A DNA stretch of 64,000 bases from Sphingorhabdus sp. EL138 (GCF_900258045.1 NZ_OGVD01000004.1:1240001-1304000), one strand, 5' to 3'. Shown: positions 10,272 to 19,868, counted from the stretch's first letter. Notes: a model not told the origin generated them from the letters alone. A program made the numbers and translations.

Positions 10272-10431
10272 TAAATCGGCCTCCCTAATAGTTGTGCGAG
10301 CTGTCGATCGCAGCCCAGTTGAACCGCACCCTAGTCAAAAATGATCGCGTGTGAAGCATATTGTTGCACTTGTGACCAGTTTGTGAACAAAAAACGTTGC
10401 AATCATTCGCTGTCACTACAAGGTTAAAAAC

Positions 10432-11022
10432 ATGTTCAATGACCTTTCCAGCCTCAACAGCTATTTATCCTCCCGCCGTTCCGGTCGGCCACGCAACATG
10501 ATCGCTCCGGGGCCGAGCGACGAACAGATTGAAGATATTGTCGCTACCGCGCTTCGAACGCCAGATCATGGGAAGCTGGCCCCTTGGCGCGTCATTCGGA
10601 TAGATAGCGATCAGCGCAGCCTTTTGGCTGCCGAACTGGCGAAGGCCTATCAGAGCGATAAGCCCGATGCAGGGCGTTTGGAGCTGGAAGCCCTGGAGAC
10701 AATGGCGCATCAAGCACCGGCCTTGCTGGTTGTCCTGTTTTCTCCCGTTACATCGACCAAAATACCGCTTTGGGAACAGGAACTGAGCTGCGGCGCATTT
10801 TCGATGAACGTGATTCACGCCATTCATGCCCACGGTTTTGTCGGAGGCTGGATTACCGGTTGGCCAACTTATAATGATGATGTCCGCGATCTTTTTGGAA
10901 AAGCACCTGAACGCATTGCTGGCTTTATTTTCGCTGGCACCGCAGATGGGGCGCTTGCCGAGCGTCCACGTCCAGAACTGGACGCGGTCCTTTCCCGTTG
11001 GACCGGTACACAATCTGGCTAA
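10432..11022 (+). CDS. Nitroreductase family protein (YdjA-like)
   Basis: A 196-residue FMN-dependent oxidoreductase. The N-terminal 'SRRSGRPRNMIAPGPSDEQI' and 'ATALRTPDHGKLAPWRVI' are the FMN-binding nitroreductase elements in the form seen in the short YdjA-type proteins, and 'GGWITGWPTYNDDVRDLFG' is the C-terminal substrate/FMN loop. By family it reduces nitro or quinone compounds with NAD(P)H as a homodimer; the physiological substrate is unknown. An AGG lies a few bases upstream of the ATG. It is divergent from the peptide transporter and followed by a small GntR regulator 80 bases downstream. Confidence 0.92.
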   Translation: MFNDLSSLNSYLSSRRSGRPRNMIAPGPSDEQIEDIVATALRTPDHGKLAPWRVIRIDSDQRSLLAAELAKAYQSDKPDAGRLELEALETMAHQAPALLVVLFSPVTSTKIPLWEQELSCGAFSMNVIHAIHAHGFVGGWITGWPTYNDDVRDLFGKAPERIAGFIFAGTADGALAERPRPELDAVLSRWTGTQSG

Positions 11023-11102
11023 CTGGTTTCAAACAATACTAAACGGCAGAATAATAACACTTACCCCTTGCCTGCATCGCTGTATTATGGCAGTGAAGCA
11101 GC

Positions 11103-11447
11103 ATGAACAATGCAAGCAAACCTGTCTATTTGAAATTGCGGGATATCATCTCGGAATCCATCCTCGATGGCGAATATGCCGAAGGTGATATGTTGCCATC
11201 CGTCCGCAGCTTTGCAGTGGAGCAAGGAGCCAACCCTCTTACAGTTGCAAAAGCCTATCAAGGTTTTCAGGAAGATGGCCTGGTGACAGTGAAACGCGGT
11301 GTTGGCATGTTCGTGGCAAGCGGAGCAAAGGCCAAATTGCGAGATGCACAGCGCGCGGATTTTATCAAGAATGTTTGGCCGCCAGTGGAACGTCAAATGA
11401 AGCGACTGAATATCAAGCTGGATGAACTGCTCGAAAACGAAGCCTGA
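11103..11447 (+). CDS. GntR-family transcriptional regulator, YtrA type
   Basis: A 114-residue DNA-binding protein. Residues 5-75 form the GntR winged helix ('KPVYLKLRDIISESI', 'GDMLPSVRSFAVEQGANPLTV', 'EDGLVTVKRGVGMFVA'), followed by only a short helical tail, as in the YtrA subfamily. Such regulators usually sit beside an ABC transporter operon that they repress. No such transporter is adjacent here; the neighbours are a nitroreductase (upstream, same strand) and prsT (convergent). The ligand is unknown. A TATTAT that could be a -10 element lies about 15 bases before the start, without a clear -35. Confidence 0.9.
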   Translation: MNNASKPVYLKLRDIISESILDGEYAEGDMLPSVRSFAVEQGANPLTVAKAYQGFQEDGLVTVKRGVGMFVASGAKAKLRDAQRADFIKNVWPPVERQMKRLNIKLDELLENEA

Positions 11448-11475
11448 GTTTCAAGCCCGCTGCTCTTTATCACAT

Positions 11476-13458
11476 TCACTGCTTGAGCGCAGCTGACGCC
11501 TGCGCAAGACTACGGCGATAAGTGGCATTTTGCGGCACCATCGTCACTGCTTTCTTGATCAGGTCATGTGCGTCCTTGTCCCGTGAACCATCTGCCAAGA
11601 GTGCCAGCCCATAGAGATGCGATACCACCGGACTTGAAGGTTGCACAGAATAGGCAATCCGCCCTGCACTGACCGCCTTTTCCGTTTGCCCTAATCCCGT
11701 GTAAGCTTGGGACAGCCCCGCCATGATCAAGGCGTCATTGTCACCAATACGTTTGCGCAGACTCTCCAGTATCCGGCTCGCGATGCCCCAGTTTTCCGTT
11801 TCGAGATGCTCATAAGCCATCCAGCGCAAACCGGCGATGTTACTGGGATTATAGTTCAGATATTCTGCCAATACCTGACCTGATTCTTGCATGGCCCCTT
11901 TTGCCCGAAGTGCTTCAACAATGCGCAGCATAACGGGTTCGGAAAAGCGGATACGGCGAGCGATAGCGAGCGCATCTAGTGCCTCGTCATAGTCATCCAA
12001 GGCTATGGCGGTGTCTGCGACCAGCAAATGAGCGTCGCTTGCACCGGGGTTACCGCGTTGCAAGCGCTTTGCTTGCGAAAAGGCGGCAGCAAAATCCCCG
12101 CTGTGATATAGCGCCCGGATATAGGGTATAACTGCGATCGCATTATCAGGCGCACGTTCAGCTTCGGCGCGCAAAACCCCAATTGGTGTTTTTGGCACAA
12201 AAGCCGTTTTGCCGCCGATATCATGCCGCGCTGCTCGATTCAGCATATCGACAGACCTGGCTTGCATGTCCATCGCCTCTAAAGCCCGTCCAGCCTGCCA
12301 TAACGCGTACGGGTCCGCGCCACTACTATTTGCCTGACGCTTCAAAACCTCGATCGTACCTTCCGGATCATCTGCAAGATAAAGCGACCGCGCCAGCAAG
12401 TTTTGTGCTTGCCGGTTATTTGGTTGTAGTGAGACGAGCCGCCTGAATTTATCGACCGCGCTGTTATAATTCGTTTCGCCATACTCAATGATGCCCTGCA
12501 CCAGCAATGCGGCCGGCACGTCATCTAAGCGCCCCTCCGTCTTTTGCATGAGCGTGCGCGCCAGACCATATTCGCCTGCCCGTGCCGCCAATACTGCCTG
12601 CATGAAGAAAGCGCGGGGGTTCCGACCATCGAGCGAAATGATTTTCCGAGCAACGATCAGCATATCCGTCATCCGGCCCATATCCCCGAGTGTCGCGGCA
12701 TATTCGGTCAGCAGGGACACATCATTGGGATCAATCTGTAGCGCCCTTTCAAACCATGGAAGGGCGGCCGCCAAGCCGAACTGAAAACGGATAAGCTCTC
12801 CGCGATACTGCAGCGCTCGAATATTGTTCGGTTCCAGCTTAACCGCCTCGTCTACCGCAGCAATCGCACCTGCCTGGTCGCCCGATCCGGCACGAAACCG
12901 CGCCACATCAACCCACAGGTCAGCGTTTGCAGGATCCTGTGAGATGGCTTGGTCGAAAGCTCTTGTTGCCAACGCATCGTCGCCAGTTTGGACAGCTACA
13001 CGACCGACAATTCTTGCGGCATAGGCCTGATGCTGAACCGGAATATCATTTGCAAAAAGTTGCTCTTTGGCTTGATCCCATTTCCCCTGCAGTTGCAAAG
13101 CATGACCATAAAGATGCCGCACTTCCGTAACTTCAAGACCCAGATCAAAGGCACGCTCCAGTTCCGCCTCCGCGCCGATTCCATCGAACAATTTCAATAA
13201 TATCTCAGCCTGCAAGACACGCGCATCAATCCACTGCGGGTCCGCCTTGATTGCGTTCATCAACTCGATACGGGCAGACCTTACATCACCGCGAGTGCGA
13301 TGTTCCTGGGCCTTTGCAAACGCGTCCCGTGCATCTTCGTTGCCATCGCTGGCCGCTTGAATTGCGGTCGAGAGTCCGGTCAGAACCAGTCCGAGCAACA
13401 GCGCCAAGACCACAAGCCTTGAACGTCGCACTGAGATGAACCGATCCGGCCAGACCAT
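11476..13458 (-). CDS. prsT: Tetratricopeptide repeat protein, PrsT-like (XrtA/PEP-CTERM system)
   Basis: A 660-residue exported TPR protein. Residues about 10-36 form a hydrophobic signal/anchor ('LVVLALLLGLVLTGLSTAIQA'), and the rest reads as about fifteen helical TPR units, for example 'SARIELMNAIKADPQWIDAR', 'TRAFDQAISQDPANADLW' and 'EAVKLEPNNIRALQYRGEL'. Position directly behind prsR, 4 bases after its stop, and length match the PEP-CTERM-associated TPR protein PrsT, proposed to be a periplasmic scaffold for exopolysaccharide export or protein sorting. The family assignment rests partly on context. It converges on the GntR gene. Confidence 0.85.
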   Translation of the reverse strand: MVWPDRFISVRRSRLVVLALLLGLVLTGLSTAIQAASDGNEDARDAFAKAQEHRTRGDVRSARIELMNAIKADPQWIDARVLQAEILLKLFDGIGAEAELERAFDLGLEVTEVRHLYGHALQLQGKWDQAKEQLFANDIPVQHQAYAARIVGRVAVQTGDDALATRAFDQAISQDPANADLWVDVARFRAGSGDQAGAIAAVDEAVKLEPNNIRALQYRGELIRFQFGLAAALPWFERALQIDPNDVSLLTEYAATLGDMGRMTDMLIVARKIISLDGRNPRAFFMQAVLAARAGEYGLARTLMQKTEGRLDDVPAALLVQGIIEYGETNYNSAVDKFRRLVSLQPNNRQAQNLLARSLYLADDPEGTIEVLKRQANSSGADPYALWQAGRALEAMDMQARSVDMLNRAARHDIGGKTAFVPKTPIGVLRAEAERAPDNAIAVIPYIRALYHSGDFAAAFSQAKRLQRGNPGASDAHLLVADTAIALDDYDEALDALAIARRIRFSEPVMLRIVEALRAKGAMQESGQVLAEYLNYNPSNIAGLRWMAYEHLETENWGIASRILESLRKRIGDNDALIMAGLSQAYTGLGQTEKAVSAGRIAYSVQPSSPVVSHLYGLALLADGSRDKDAHDLIKKAVTMVPQNATYRRSLAQASAALKQ

Positions 13459-13462
13459 GATT

Positions 13463-14845
13463 TTAGCTCGCCTGCTGCAACTGATATTGTTTCAACAGAT
13501 CATAAAGTGTCGGACGGCTGATACCCAAAAGCTTCGCAGCATTTGATATATTGCCATCTGTTTGTGAAATGGCGCGGATGATGGCAGCACGATCTGCCGC
13601 CTCCCTCGCCGCTTTGAGATTCAGCAAATCAGAGACTTCATCTTCAGCAGCCTCCAGATCCAGATCGCTGGCGGCAATCATTTTGCCGTCTGCCATTATC
13701 ACCGCGCGCTTTATACGGTTTTCCAGTTCCCTTACATTACCGGGCCATTTCCATGCCTCCAAAGCAGCCAACGCATCAGGCGCGATACCTTTGACCGCCG
13801 GATTAATCTCGTCGGCAAATTTTTTCTGGAAATGCCGCGCAAGCAGGCTCGTATCACCAGATCTCTCTGCCAAAGCAGGTATTTTGATGACGATCTCTGC
13901 AAGGCGGTAGTATAAATCTTCACGGAAGCTGTTATCCGCGATCATTTCCTCCAGATTTTGATGCGTTGCACAGACAATTCTAGTGTCTACGGCAATGGCT
14001 TTCCGGCCGCCTATCCGCTCGATAACGCGTTCCTGAATGAAACGGAGCAGCTTGACCTGCAATGGCAGTGGAATGTCACCCACTTCATCCAAAAACAAAG
14101 TCCCGCCGTTGGCTTGCTCAATCTTACCCTCGGTCATCTTCACGGCACCGGTAAACGCTCCCTTCTCGTGACCGAAAAGCTCTGACTCTAACAGGTTTTC
14201 CGGAATGGCCGCGCAGTTTATGGCCACAAAGGCCTTGTCACGACGGTCACTCGCATCATGCAACCCGCGAGCTAAAAGCTCCTTGCCGGTCCCGCTGGCG
14301 CCCAACAGCATCACCGAGGCGTTTGTATTGGCAACACGCTCAATCATCTGCGCCACTTTGAGCATCTCAGGAGCACCAGTGATGATCCGGCCGAGAACCG
14401 CGTGGTTGCCGTCTTGTTTCGCGGCAAGACTGGAATTCTCCAGTTCGAGTTTACGAACATGGAAAGCTCGGCGAACAATTAAGCCAAGCTCGTCAATATC
14501 TACCGGCTTTTGATAAAAGTCCCAGGCACCAGCCGCAATGGCGCGCAGTGCACTTTCCTTTTCACCATGCCCCGATGCAACGATAATTTTAGTATCCGGT
14601 TTCAGGCTGAGTATCGCGTCCATTGTTGCGAAACCTTCAGTCGTCCCATCCGGGTCTGGCGGCAAACCAAGATCCAGGGTGACAACATCGGGTTCTTCCG
14701 CGCGAAGCATGTTTATAGCCGTTTCGCGATCACCGGCAACAATGACCTCAAAATCCTCATAGGCCCACTTCAGCTGCTTCTGCAGTCCAGGGTCATCCTC
14801 GACGATCAGAAGTTTCTCCAGTGGTTTTTCGTCCTTATCAGACAT
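13463..14845 (-). CDS. prsR: PEP-CTERM-box response regulator, sigma-54 activator PrsR
   Basis: A 460-residue NtrC-type activator. Domains: receiver (about residues 10-125; phospho-acceptor Asp in 'VTLDLGLPPDPDG', Lys in 'YQKPVD'), AAA+ sigma-54 interaction domain ('LLGASGTGKELLARGLHDAS' Walker A, 'ESELFGHEKGAFTGAV' with the GAFTGA loop, 'GGTLFLDEVGDI' Walker B) and a Fis-type helix-turn-helix at the C-terminus ('NISNAAKLLGISRPTLYDLL'). The full-length layout is that of PrsR from XrtA/PEP-CTERM gene clusters. I chose the ATG at 14845 because AAAGGG precedes it; an ATG 18 bases upstream lies inside prsK. It is probably phosphorylated by PrsK. Confidence 0.93.
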   Translation of the reverse strand: MSDKDEKPLEKLLIVEDDPGLQKQLKWAYEDFEVIVAGDRETAINMLRAEEPDVVTLDLGLPPDPDGTTEGFATMDAILSLKPDTKIIVASGHGEKESALRAIAAGAWDFYQKPVDIDELGLIVRRAFHVRKLELENSSLAAKQDGNHAVLGRIITGAPEMLKVAQMIERVANTNASVMLLGASGTGKELLARGLHDASDRRDKAFVAINCAAIPENLLESELFGHEKGAFTGAVKMTEGKIEQANGGTLFLDEVGDIPLPLQVKLLRFIQERVIERIGGRKAIAVDTRIVCATHQNLEEMIADNSFREDLYYRLAEIVIKIPALAERSGDTSLLARHFQKKFADEINPAVKGIAPDALAALEAWKWPGNVRELENRIKRAVIMADGKMIAASDLDLEAAEDEVSDLLNLKAAREAADRAAIIRAISQTDGNISNAAKLLGISRPTLYDLLKQYQLQQAS

Positions 14846-14846
14846 T

Positions 14847-16943
14847 TCAAGCGACCCTTTCATTTACTATCTCATCATCTGCCAAATGGCTGGCGAGCGG
14901 CAATATCAATGTAAATCGGCTTCCTGCGCCTTCTTTACTTTCCACTTCCAGCCGGCCGTTCATCGCCATCGCCAAGGATCGGGCTTCAAAGGCACCGATG
15001 CCAAAACCGCCATCCTTGCTGGACGCAAAAGGCTTGAACAACTGACTGCGGATAAACTCACTCGACATGCCGACACCGCGGTCCAGAACTTCGATTGCAA
15101 CACTCAAATCCCGCCGGCGTGCATTTATCAATATAGGTTGACCGTCCGTACTGGCATCAATCGCATTTTGGATGAGATGTCCCAATATCTGATCAACCCG
15201 GGTGCGATCGGCCATTGCGGTCAGATCATCAATCTGTGCGCTCTCAATTGCATGCAGCAGACGTTTCTTTTCAATGATCGATTGCAACAAAGCTGCGACC
15301 TTGACCGGTTTCGGTTCCTCGGGTTTGGCTTTGTTATGCTGTGACAACCGCTCCAGAAGCCCATTCATTTTACCCGCAGAATCTTGCAACGTTGCAATCA
15401 TGTCAGCCTGAAATTCCGGATTGTCTGCATGCCGTTTTGCATTGCGGGCCAAGAGGCTAAGCTGACTGACGAGATTTTTGATGTCGTGCATGACAAATGC
15501 CATACGGCGGTTAAATTCGTCGAAGCGTTGTGCCTCCGAAAGTGATTCCTGACTGCGCGCTTCGGCCAAATAGCTTGCCACTTGGCGCCCAACCACCCGC
15601 AGCATATCAAGATCTTCCCAGTCTAGCGTCCGATTTATCCGCGGCCTCGCCAGCAGTACAATACCGGCCAGCCTGTCAAAGTGGACCAGCGGTACTGCTG
15701 CCCAAGTCTGTGGATCATTGGTCATCCATTCCGGAATAGCGCTGGCATCTATTTGATCGACCTTATCGGCCCTCAGGGCATCAAATTCGATAATGTGTCC
15801 GGTTTCTTCGAAAAATGGCACTGTCCCAGTCGTACAGGCTCGCGAAGGGACATGTATGGTGGGCCAGTTCCAACGAGACTGCAGCGTTAAACGGCCAGCA
15901 TCATCAGGCATCAACAATATACCTGCCGGGGATTCGGTAATATCGGCAATAGCTTTGACAACGCGTTCATGAAAAGGCGCACTGTCGCTGCCTGGTCGTC
16001 CAATGGTGTCGGTAAACCTGATCCATTCGGCCCGATAGTCATAACGATGCTGGAAGAAATTTTTCGCCAGTTTGACTTTAAACCAGGCACGGAATTTTCC
16101 TGATGGCAAAAGCAGCAATGCCGCGATGGACGTGCCGAAGAGAAAGCTGATCTGTGCCAGCCGCGCGTAGTCCCCGCCGATGATCTGCAACGCCGTTGCA
16201 ATGACAATCATCATCAGTAGATATCCACCGATGGCCACAAGCGACAAAGACCGGAACGCGACGCTCCGGGACAGTTTCAAACGCCATTCGGTGTTTCGCA
16301 CCGATGCCAATGCGAGGATGGGCGCGATACAGGCCATTGCCGGTCCACGCATAGCCGTCAGTTCGAGCGAAAACTGTTGTGTCAGATAGGTGATCGTGAA
16401 CAGATTAAGGTCGTAAGTCCAAATCGCAGCTAGTGCAGCCATTGGAAGCCTGATGCCTCCACGCGTTTCTGGTGCCGAAATCGAATATAGATTATGGACG
16501 AGCACCAGGGCACCAACGGCAAATAGCATACGAAGCACCAGCGAGGTGTAAGCCGCCATACTGGCAAGACGTGGGCTGCCGGTAAAGATCGGAATCAAGG
16601 AATCCACGACGATTTGGCCGATAAGAACAAACGCTAGCGCAAAATATATAATGTTCACAGCTGTGGGTTGGTGACGCCCCTCACCTACCCTCAAAAGGAC
16701 AAACATGAAAATCAGCCACCCCATGTTCCTCAGGGATTCTGCAAAATTGGATATCGGTGAAAAGGCACCTTCCACCGCAATGCTCAAAGCCCAGAAACTT
16801 GTGAAAGCCAGCGCCAGAACCAGTGACTGCTGTGTCCTGTTCCGCTCGGTTTTGCGTTGGAACTGCCATATCGTCAGCGCAGCAAAAAGCGCTGCCGCTA
16901 GCCCATGTCCCAATATGCTGATCTGACTCAAAATCGTCACCAT
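14847..16943 (-). CDS. prsK: XrtA/PEP-CTERM system histidine kinase PrsK
   Basis: A 698-residue membrane sensor kinase. About eight N-terminal transmembrane helices (residues 1-290) are followed by a GAF-like domain (about 320-480), an H-box in 'MAFVMHDIKNLVSQLSLLA' and an ATPase domain with 'HLIQNAIDAS' (N box), 'LDRGVGMS' (G1) and 'SSKDGGFGIGAFEARSLA' (G2). This unusual layout is the PrsK family. By knowledge of that family, it signals to PrsR to control exopolysaccharide and PEP-CTERM protein genes. The start at 16943 gives 'MVTILSQ' right at the epsB stop and has GAG upstream; a start 30 bases further up overlaps epsB. Confidence 0.93.
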   Translation of the reverse strand: MVTILSQISILGHGLAAALFAALTIWQFQRKTERNRTQQSLVLALAFTSFWALSIAVEGAFSPISNFAESLRNMGWLIFMFVLLRVGEGRHQPTAVNIIYFALAFVLIGQIVVDSLIPIFTGSPRLASMAAYTSLVLRMLFAVGALVLVHNLYSISAPETRGGIRLPMAALAAIWTYDLNLFTITYLTQQFSLELTAMRGPAMACIAPILALASVRNTEWRLKLSRSVAFRSLSLVAIGGYLLMMIVIATALQIIGGDYARLAQISFLFGTSIAALLLLPSGKFRAWFKVKLAKNFFQHRYDYRAEWIRFTDTIGRPGSDSAPFHERVVKAIADITESPAGILLMPDDAGRLTLQSRWNWPTIHVPSRACTTGTVPFFEETGHIIEFDALRADKVDQIDASAIPEWMTNDPQTWAAVPLVHFDRLAGIVLLARPRINRTLDWEDLDMLRVVGRQVASYLAEARSQESLSEAQRFDEFNRRMAFVMHDIKNLVSQLSLLARNAKRHADNPEFQADMIATLQDSAGKMNGLLERLSQHNKAKPEEPKPVKVAALLQSIIEKKRLLHAIESAQIDDLTAMADRTRVDQILGHLIQNAIDASTDGQPILINARRRDLSVAIEVLDRGVGMSSEFIRSQLFKPFASSKDGGFGIGAFEARSLAMAMNGRLEVESKEGAGSRFTLILPLASHLADDEIVNERVA

Positions 16944-16944
16944 C

Positions 16945-18333
16945 TCAGCGCGCACCTTCTGGCCAAAGCACAACCCGGATGGTCTGCAACAGGATCAGGA
17001 TATCAAGAAATGGCGTATAGTTTTTGGCGTAGTAGAGATCATATTCCAGCTTGTGCCGGCTGTCTTCAATCGATGCACCATAGGGATAATTGATCTGCGC
17101 CCATCCGGTAATCCCGGGCTTCACCATATGCCGCTCAGCATAGAATGGCATTTTGGTCTGCAGGTCATCAATAAACTGCGGACGTTCCGGGCGTGGACCA
17201 ACGAAGCTCATTTCGCCTTTCAAAACACTCCATGCCTGCGGAAGCTCGTCTATGCGCACCTTGCGGATAAAATGCCCTATCCTGGTGATCCTGGGATCAT
17301 TTTCACTCGCCCAAACAGCCTTGCCGCCAGTTTCAGCATCGGCACGCATTGAACGCAATTTGAGAATGTTGAACTTCTGGCCATACAGCCCAACACGTTC
17401 CTGTTTGAAAAAGGCACCGCCGCGGCTCTCCATCTTTATCAATCCGGCAAAAAGCAGAATGAGAGGGCCCGTAAAAAGCAGCAACAGTAAACTCAGAACA
17501 ATATCAAAACTGCGCTTGAAAACGGTGGATATCCTGCGTCCGGAGGAGAAACCATCTGAAAAAATAAACCAGCTTGGGTTAACGCTATCGAGATCGACCC
17601 GCCCAGTCTCTCTTTCCAGAAAGCTGGACATATCGTTTACATGAACCCCTGTGGTCTTGATCGTAAGCAGATCAGCCACCGGCAGTGAATTTCGTCTTTC
17701 TTCAAGCGCCAAGACAACTTCACTAACCCCCAGGTCAATCACATGTTGCGGCAAATCATCTATGTCGGTGCGTTTTATCGCCGTTTTAACGATAGCGGGA
17801 CCTTCATTCATGTCTACGTAACCGCTGACAACGAAGCTGCTTTCTTGTCTGCTCGCAAGTTCTGCGATGCGGTTCGCCCTCGGGCCGGCACCTAGGATCA
17901 AAAGACGGCGCTTAAATACTCTGCTATCGAGTATTGTACCCAGCATCACTCGCGCGGCCATCAAAAGGAAGATTGACAAGATCATCGCATAGAGAGAATT
18001 CGAGCGCCAAAGCGTCGTTCCCGGCAGTATGAATGCCACGATAGACAGGAAAATCACACCTAGTGAAATGGCCACCAATATACGTGCTGCTGCAAATCTC
18101 AGCGATTGAAGCGCTTCACTCCCGTAAACCCCGACGGCAATCAGGGCAATTTCGAGCGCCACGGCAAAGCTAATGATTGGCGCGGGGCGATCATAAATGG
18201 AACCGGCGTTCATCCCGATTTGGTTAGCGCGCAATACCCAGCTGATTTCAGCGGCAACCACCAATAGAAACAAGTCCAGAAGCCCCAGAAAAATGATGGG
18301 GTAGGGAATATAGTGTTTGAACAATCTGATCAT
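16945..18333 (-). CDS. Exopolysaccharide polyprenyl glycosylphosphotransferase (EpsB-type, XrtA-associated)
   Basis: A 462-residue membrane sugar transferase that by family loads the first sugar phosphate onto undecaprenyl phosphate at the inner membrane. The N-terminal half has four hydrophobic segments and a Rossmann-like CoA-binding region ('RLLILGAGPRANRIAELASR'). The C-terminal half is the WcaJ/PglC-like catalytic domain: 'FKRSFDIVLSLLLLLFTGPL', 'KQERVGLYGQKFNILKLRSM', 'RKVRIDELPQAWSVLKGEMS' and 'FVGPRPERP'. The ATG at 18333 gives 'MIRLFKHYIP', the usual N-terminus of these proteins; a GTG 27 bases upstream is possible. First gene of the epsB-prsK-prsR-prsT block. Confidence 0.92.
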   Translation of the reverse strand: MIRLFKHYIPYPIIFLGLLDLFLLVVAAEISWVLRANQIGMNAGSIYDRPAPIISFAVALEIALIAVGVYGSEALQSLRFAAARILVAISLGVIFLSIVAFILPGTTLWRSNSLYAMILSIFLLMAARVMLGTILDSRVFKRRLLILGAGPRANRIAELASRQESSFVVSGYVDMNEGPAIVKTAIKRTDIDDLPQHVIDLGVSEVVLALEERRNSLPVADLLTIKTTGVHVNDMSSFLERETGRVDLDSVNPSWFIFSDGFSSGRRISTVFKRSFDIVLSLLLLLFTGPLILLFAGLIKMESRGGAFFKQERVGLYGQKFNILKLRSMRADAETGGKAVWASENDPRITRIGHFIRKVRIDELPQAWSVLKGEMSFVGPRPERPQFIDDLQTKMPFYAERHMVKPGITGWAQINYPYGASIEDSRHKLEYDLYYAKNYTPFLDILILLQTIRVVLWPEGAR

Positions 18334-18385
18334 TAAGCAAGCAATCTTGTGGCAAGGCACTCACCTGATAGACAAAATTCGTAAG

Positions 18386-18457
18386 CTGTCGGTTAATTTT
18401 ACACTCTTTTTCCGACCAACCCTGGAATTCCATCAAAATTGTTCAGTTTTCCGACAG
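18386..18457. promoter_or_regulatory. Three GTCGG-type half sites upstream of epsB
   Basis: The 132-base gap before epsB holds CTGTCGG (18386-18392), TTCCGACC (18410-18417) and TTTTCCGACAG (18447-18457). The first and last form a perfect 7-base inverted repeat, and the last two share TTTTCCGAC in the same orientation. Such clustering in front of an operon that encodes a sigma-54 activator could be an enhancer or operator, but I could not find a clear GG-N10-GC sigma-54 promoter beside it. Confidence 0.35.
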
Positions 18458-18464
18458 TCGATTC

Positions 18465-19856
18465 TCAATCATTGACGAAACTATAAGGTGTCAGTCCGCT
18501 TTCCAGCTCGTCAAATTTCAAAGTCCGGTTTTTTGGTGCGGCAGATCGCTGAGGACATTTGTCCCTTGTGCAAGCGGGGCAGCCAAGACCGACGGGTGTT
18601 GCGCTTTCCGTCGAAAGGTCAATTCCCCGTGCATAGTATAAGCCGGCAGCCATATCCGCTGACAGTCCCAAACCGACGGCGAATTCTGGAAAATACCCGT
18701 TAACACCTGTTCCTACCCCCTGAACTGCGCGCGACAGAGTGAACCATGTCGACCCGTCTTCCAATCCTATCAACTGGCTTCTTTCCTCCAATGGCCGGTC
18801 AAAGACACGATGAATTTCCCAGAGCGGACAACGATGGGCACTTTCAACCAGGGACGCATTGCTCGCACCTGCGAAACGTTTGGAAACCAAACCTGACCGG
18901 TCAATCCGTATCATGAAAAATGGCAAACCGCGTGCACCGACCCGCTGCATAGTCGTCAGTCGATGGGCCACCTGCTCGAAACTGGCACCAAAACGGCGCT
19001 GCAAAACCTGTATTTGATATCCGGTTTGCTCACATGCCCTTAAAAAACGGGCATAAGGCATCATCAAAGCAGCCGCAAAGTAACTTGATAAATGGCGATG
19101 ATACAGGCGCTTTGACACTTTATCGGGGAGGTCCGCACCAGAAACCAACCCTTCGATTTCGGCCTGGGCCTCAATTTCTCCGAGCAATGCTGCGGCCTGA
19201 AAGGTACGAGAGGCTGGATCAAGCATTTCCGACAGCTGTAGCTGCCGAGCATGTAAATCCAGTCTTCTTACAATATCCGGCAAAACAGTTTCAGGGAGAA
19301 TTCTTATGGTAAGTTGATGGTTGACCCGGAGCCTCTCCGCGATCGCACCATATAAATCTGCCGCACCCAGGCGTAGCTCATCGGCAAGTGTCTCGGCCAT
19401 AGCGTCAAGATCAGCAAAATGATTGCGCCAGCGTTCAATTTCTGTGCGCACCAACTGAAACGGATCCAAAGTTTCAGGGGCATTATCATCACCTCCCGCT
19501 GAACGGCTGTCGAATAGTCTTACGAAGGCTTCTGCGGCATTTGGTGCCGCAATCAGCCATTCCTCCAACTCCGCTCGATCAACGACCAAGTCATCAAACA
19601 TGGGAGCAGCCAAACGCCTGCCAAGTCCATCAACCCCGCCACCAGGTTGGTCAGCCACCAGTTGCCGGGGATCAAAATCGAACCGATCTGCAAGCAATAA
19701 CATCAGTCGCGCACTTAACGGGCGCTGGTTCCGCTCAATCAAATTCAGATAACTGGGAGATATATCCAGCGCCTCAGCCAACGCCAATTGTGTCATGTTG
19801 GCGGTCCGGCGAAGCCGCTTTATCACCGCGCCAGCAAAAAGTTTTCGATCTGCCAT
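18465..19856 (-). CDS. XRE-family regulator with C-terminal sensor domain (ScfR/RamB-like, short-chain fatty acyl-CoA regulator)
   Basis: A 463-residue transcription factor. Residues about 8-65 form an XRE helix-turn-helix ('LRRTANMTQLALAEALDISP', 'SYLNLIERNQRPLSARLMLL'). The rest resembles the ImmA/IrrE-DUF2083 sensor part of RamB, PrpR and ScfR proteins that control acetate, propionate or glyoxylate metabolism in response to acyl-CoAs. The C-terminal 'GLGCPACTRDKCPQR' with three cysteines fits the conserved cysteine cluster of that group. No acyl-CoA operon adjoins it. TGTAAA dyads directly upstream suggest self-regulation (inference). Confidence 0.86.
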   Translation of the reverse strand: MADRKLFAGAVIKRLRRTANMTQLALAEALDISPSYLNLIERNQRPLSARLMLLLADRFDFDPRQLVADQPGGGVDGLGRRLAAPMFDDLVVDRAELEEWLIAAPNAAEAFVRLFDSRSAGGDDNAPETLDPFQLVRTEIERWRNHFADLDAMAETLADELRLGAADLYGAIAERLRVNHQLTIRILPETVLPDIVRRLDLHARQLQLSEMLDPASRTFQAAALLGEIEAQAEIEGLVSGADLPDKVSKRLYHRHLSSYFAAALMMPYARFLRACEQTGYQIQVLQRRFGASFEQVAHRLTTMQRVGARGLPFFMIRIDRSGLVSKRFAGASNASLVESAHRCPLWEIHRVFDRPLEERSQLIGLEDGSTWFTLSRAVQGVGTGVNGYFPEFAVGLGLSADMAAGLYYARGIDLSTESATPVGLGCPACTRDKCPQRSAAPKNRTLKFDELESGLTPYSFVND

Positions 19857-19868
19857 GGGTGATATCCA

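Noticed and set aside
18361-18464. Sigma-54 promoter before epsB
   Set aside because: GG and GC pairs at the required 10-base spacing were not found; only candidate half sites remain.
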